9,567 nucleotides of DNA. Source: Candidatus Sulfotelmatobacter sp. GTDB taxonomy: Bacteria > Acidobacteriota > Terriglobia > Terriglobales > Acidobacteriaceae. The position numbers and the translations under genes were made by a program. Every line of letters starts with the position of its first letter. Positions within the stretch are counted from its first letter, which is position 1. This document shows, one piece after another, positions 8,260 to 9,567 of the stretch. The stretch covers positions 1 to 9,567 of the forward strand of contig JASIKQ010000512.1 in NCBI GenBank assembly GCA_030049565.1, given 5' to 3'. Under the pieces are notes generated by a model. That model did not search any database. It had not been told where the DNA came from and was given only the letters and a program-made list of their open reading frames with translations.

Positions 8260-8859
8260 TTATCCTTTCAAATACGGCAGCATTGCTTTGAACGCGGGCG
8301 ATGACGAAGAGCGCATGAGTTCGTAGATCATCATTTCGGTCGAAGAGATTACGGTGCCCGAGGCGCGCATTCTTTCGAGGCCGATCTTCCAATTCCATTC
8401 CGTGCGAGAGCTGACCGCGTCGGAGGCGACATGCACCAGATAGCCTTCGCGAAGCGCGGCCAGCGCGGTTTGCGCCACGCAGATATGGCTTTCCATGCCG
8501 CAGAGCAGCAGCGTGTTTCGATTGCCAGGAAGTCGCTTGAGCATATTGCAGAACGAATCGCTGCCGAAACAGGAGAAGCGGTCTTTATCGATGGCTTCGC
8601 TTTCAGGCAGCAGGGAAGCAATCTCGGGAACGGTTTGGCCCAATCCTTTTGAGTATTGCGTGGTCAGCATAGCGGGAATTTTGAGAAGCCCGGCGGCGCG
8701 AATGAGCAACTGCGAATTGCGCACGAGTTGATCTTTCTGAAAAATCGGCGGCAGCAGCTTTTGCTGGATATCGACGACGATGAGCGCGCACTGCTCGGGC
8801 TCAAGCGGGCGGCGGGCGATTTCGGTGTAGCTTTCGGCGGTCTCCAGAATCGTGACCAT
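8260..8859 (-). CDS. Isochorismatase-family (cysteine) hydrolase
   Basis: A 199-residue cytoplasmic alpha/beta hydrolase of the isochorismatase/nicotinamidase superfamily. The catalytic triad is visible: Asp30 in ALIVVDIQQKL (25-35), Lys92 in AIDKDRFSCFG (89-99) and nucleophile Cys127 in LLLCGMESHICVAQTALAALREG (117-139). A cis-peptide-like motif GMESHICV precedes the Cys. The overall layout is that of the YcaC-like/hydrolase branch with unknown substrate. The metal-binding residues of true nicotinamidases are not evident, so nicotinamidase or isochorismatase activity should not be assumed. The ATG at 8859 has an AAGGA ribosome site (8870-8866, spacing 6). It is a single gene, convergent with the kinase gene and divergent from the tRNA; the window gives no functional partner. 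Confidence 0.92.
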   Translation of the reverse strand: MVTILETAESYTEIARRPLEPEQCALIVVDIQQKLLPPIFQKDQLVRNSQLLIRAAGLLKIPAMLTTQYSKGLGQTVPEIASLLPESEAIDKDRFSCFGSDSFCNMLKRLPGNRNTLLLCGMESHICVAQTALAALREGYLVHVASDAVSSRTEWNWKIGLERMRASGTVISSTEMMIYELMRSSSSPAFKAMLPYLKG

Positions 8860-8942
8860 GAGAGATCCTTTACTTCCTGACGGTGCACTTAGAGTTTAAC
8901 GCTTCTCGCTGGAGGGGAAGTTGAAAACGCCTTTCGAAAGAT

Positions 8943-8971
8943 TTGACCGTCAATACCGCTCGTTGGATAAT
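8943..8971 (+). promoter_or_regulatory. Sigma70-type promoter of tRNA-Gln
   Basis: TTGACC (8943-8948) and GATAAT (8966-8971) each match five of six consensus bases and are separated by the ideal 17 bp. The expected transcription start is at about 8977-8979, within a few bases of the mature tRNA 5' end at 8980, so the 5' leader would be very short. Confidence 0.75.
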
Positions 8972-8979
8972 GAATGCAC

Positions 8980-9053
8980 TGCCCCCTCGTTCAACGGCAG
9001 GACAGCTGACTCTGGATCAGCATATCGGGGTTCGAATCCCGGGGGGGCAGCCA
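8980..9053 (+). tRNA. tRNA-Gln, anticodon CUG
   Basis: A complete 74-nt cloverleaf including an encoded CCA (9051-9053). The acceptor stem TGCCCCC (8980-8986) pairs with GGGGGCA (9043-9049), with the weak U1-A72 pair and G73 discriminator expected of glutamine tRNAs. The D arm is 8989-9003, with stem GTTC/GGAC and a 7-nt loop. The anticodon stem GCTGA/TCAGC (9005-9009, 9017-9021) holds loop CTCTGGA with anticodon CTG at 9012-9014, reading CAG. The T arm is 9026-9042 with loop TTCGAAT. One oddity is a G-G mismatch at the second T-stem pair (9027/9041), next to a run of seven G. Everything else is canonical. Confidence 0.95.
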
Positions 9054-9061
9054 GAACATCC

Positions 9062-9075
9062 CGCGGCTTTCCGCG
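9062..9075 (+). other. Small GC hairpin just after tRNA-Gln
   Basis: CGCGG (9062-9066) and CCGCG (9071-9075) form a 5-bp stem with a CTTT loop, 8 nt after the tRNA CCA end. With no U run it is more likely a processing or 3'-trailer structure than an intrinsic terminator. Confidence 0.3.
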
Positions 9076-9103
9076 ACATTACCTGCGATGAAATCACTCT
9101 ATG

Positions 9104-9131
9104 GGTAGTGGGCAAGTACTTGCCCACTACC
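9104..9131. repeat. Perfect 28-bp palindrome
   Basis: Positions 9104-9131 are a perfect palindrome with 14-bp arms and no spacer, centred on AAGTACTT, with GTGGGC/GCCCAC flanks. It is bordered by imperfect direct repeats CACTCTATG (9095-9103) and CACTCAATG (9131-9139), 8 of 9 identical. In RNA it would fold into a long hairpin 50 nt downstream of tRNA-Gln, but there is no U tract. It may be a dimeric-protein site, a transcription barrier for the tRNA unit, or a copy of a dispersed palindromic element. Confidence 0.8.
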
Positions 9132-9167
9132 ACTCAATGAGCAGCATAGGAAGACAACTGATTTGAG

Positions 9168-9185
9168 CTGTCCGGTAATGGACAG
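9168..9185. promoter_or_regulatory. Inverted repeat CTGTCC-N6-GGACAG, candidate activator site
   Basis: A perfect 6-bp inverted repeat (9168-9173 and 9180-9185) with a 6-bp spacer. It is centred about 128 bp upstream of the predicted start of the efflux gene, the distance at which sigma54 activators of the NtrC type usually bind. A binding role is inferred from symmetry and location only. Confidence 0.5.
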
Positions 9186-9277
9186 TGGAATCCTCGTCCG
9201 AACAGCGAGGGCTCCCGTTTAGCGGAGGCTTGGCCACTTTTCGTCTTCGCTTTCAGTCACTTGCGTGCGGTGCTGGT

Positions 9278-9294
9278 TTGGTGTGGCAGTTGCA
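9278..9294 (+). promoter_or_regulatory. Sigma54 (-24/-12) promoter of the efflux adaptor gene
   Basis: TTGGTGTGGCAGTTGCA matches the sigma54 consensus YTGGCACGRNNNTTGCW at every defined position except the CAC triplet, which is TGT here. The invariant GG (9280-9281) and GC (9292-9293) doublets are exactly 10 bp apart. The start is predicted at about 9305, only 3 nt before the ATG, so the mRNA would be almost leaderless, in keeping with the lack of a Shine-Dalgarno sequence. Confidence 0.6.
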
Positions 9295-9307
9295 AACTAT
9301 TGCTCCG

Positions 9308-9567
9308 ATGGATATCGCCCGCCCAGAGTTCAAAGAGCGCAAACGCCGGCGTCAGATCGCTCTCCTAGCAGTCGTAGTCGTGGTTGTCACGGTCTTGACA
9401 GCGGCCGTTTTCCGCTTGAAGCCAGCGGCGCCGACTGTAGAACGCGGCACGGTCTGGACCGACTCGGTCAAGCGCGGTTCCATGCTGCGCCAGGTGCGCG
9501 GAATCGGCTCGCTGGTGCCCTCCCAGGAATCCGTTCTGCAAATTCCCGCCGAGACCGAAGCGACGGT
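9308..9567 (+). CDS. Efflux RND/MacA-type periplasmic adaptor (membrane fusion protein), 5' part
   Basis: Only the first 86 codons are in the window; the gene runs off the right edge. The protein has a short cytoplasmic basic stretch (MDIARPEFKERKRRRQ), one membrane anchor (about 17-35, very Val-rich), and then the start of the periplasmic part. The periplasmic part contains VERGTVWTDSVKRGSMLRQVRGIGSLVPSQESVLQIPAETEATV. This is the first beta-strand/hairpin region of HlyD/MacA-like adaptors that link an inner-membrane pump to an outer-membrane channel. The pump partner, probably a MacB-like ABC transporter or an RND protein, should lie beyond the window. The start ATG is fixed by family-like sequence beginning MDIARPEF; no ribosome binding site is seen. 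Regulation by sigma54 is suggested by the upstream promoter and inverted repeat. Confidence 0.88.
   Translation, partial: MDIARPEFKERKRRRQIALLAVVVVVVTVLTAAVFRLKPAAPTVERGTVWTDSVKRGSMLRQVRGIGSLVPSQESVLQIPAETEAT

Noticed and set aside
8931..8940. CTTTCGAAAG 10-bp palindrome upstream of the tRNA promoter as an operator
   Set aside because: Short and simple; can occur by chance, and tRNA promoters are seldom controlled by such sites.
9192..9210. CCTCG...CGAGG inverted repeat downstream of the CTGTCC site, as a second activator site
   Set aside because: Only 5-bp arms with a 9-nt spacer and a different sequence from the first site; not enough to call.

Overview
The window looks like chromosomal DNA of a soil-type acidobacterium (Terriglobia/Koribacter-like). 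This is inferred from moderate-to-high GC, the style of the ECF sigma/anti-sigma pair, the efflux adaptor beginning MDIARPEFK, and the mix of neighbours; no 16S or other marker gene is present to prove it. There is no sign of a phage, IS element, CRISPR array or plasmid backbone. Most of the sequence is ordinary housekeeping DNA, and the more unusual signals are in intergenic regions and gene arrangement.

Left part (1-2526, all minus strand): a truncated zinc-finger anti-sigma factor at the window edge, the ECF sigma factor upstream of it, and a 12-helix MFS transporter resembling the MFSD1 branch. Centre (2638-6490, minus strand): a glycolytic cluster read in the order gap - pgk - macro-domain gene - tpiA. 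Its three enzymes catalyse neighbouring steps of the triose-phosphate part of glycolysis/gluconeogenesis. A macro-domain (ADP-ribose / O-acetyl-ADP-ribose type) hydrolase is inserted between pgk and tpiA, and its stop codon directly abuts the tpiA start. A 14-bp hairpin with a GAAA tetraloop lies between gap and pgk.

Right part: a small PPOX-fold flavin/F420-type protein (minus) diverges from a plus-strand protein that joins a disordered Arg/Gly-rich N-terminal half to a P-loop polynucleotide-kinase-like domain. An isochorismatase-family hydrolase (minus) converges on that kinase. Next comes a tRNA-Gln(CUG) with a good sigma70-type promoter and encoded CCA, then a perfect 28-bp palindrome. 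Finally, the start of an RND/MacA-type efflux adaptor is preceded by a convincing sigma54 (-24/-12) promoter and an upstream inverted repeat that could bind its activator. The predicted transcription start is about 3 nt before the ATG.

The strongest candidates for something not routinely annotated are the sigma54-plus-operator arrangement in front of the efflux gene, the macro-domain gene coupled to tpiA in a glycolytic operon, and the Arg/Gly-rich kinase fusion.
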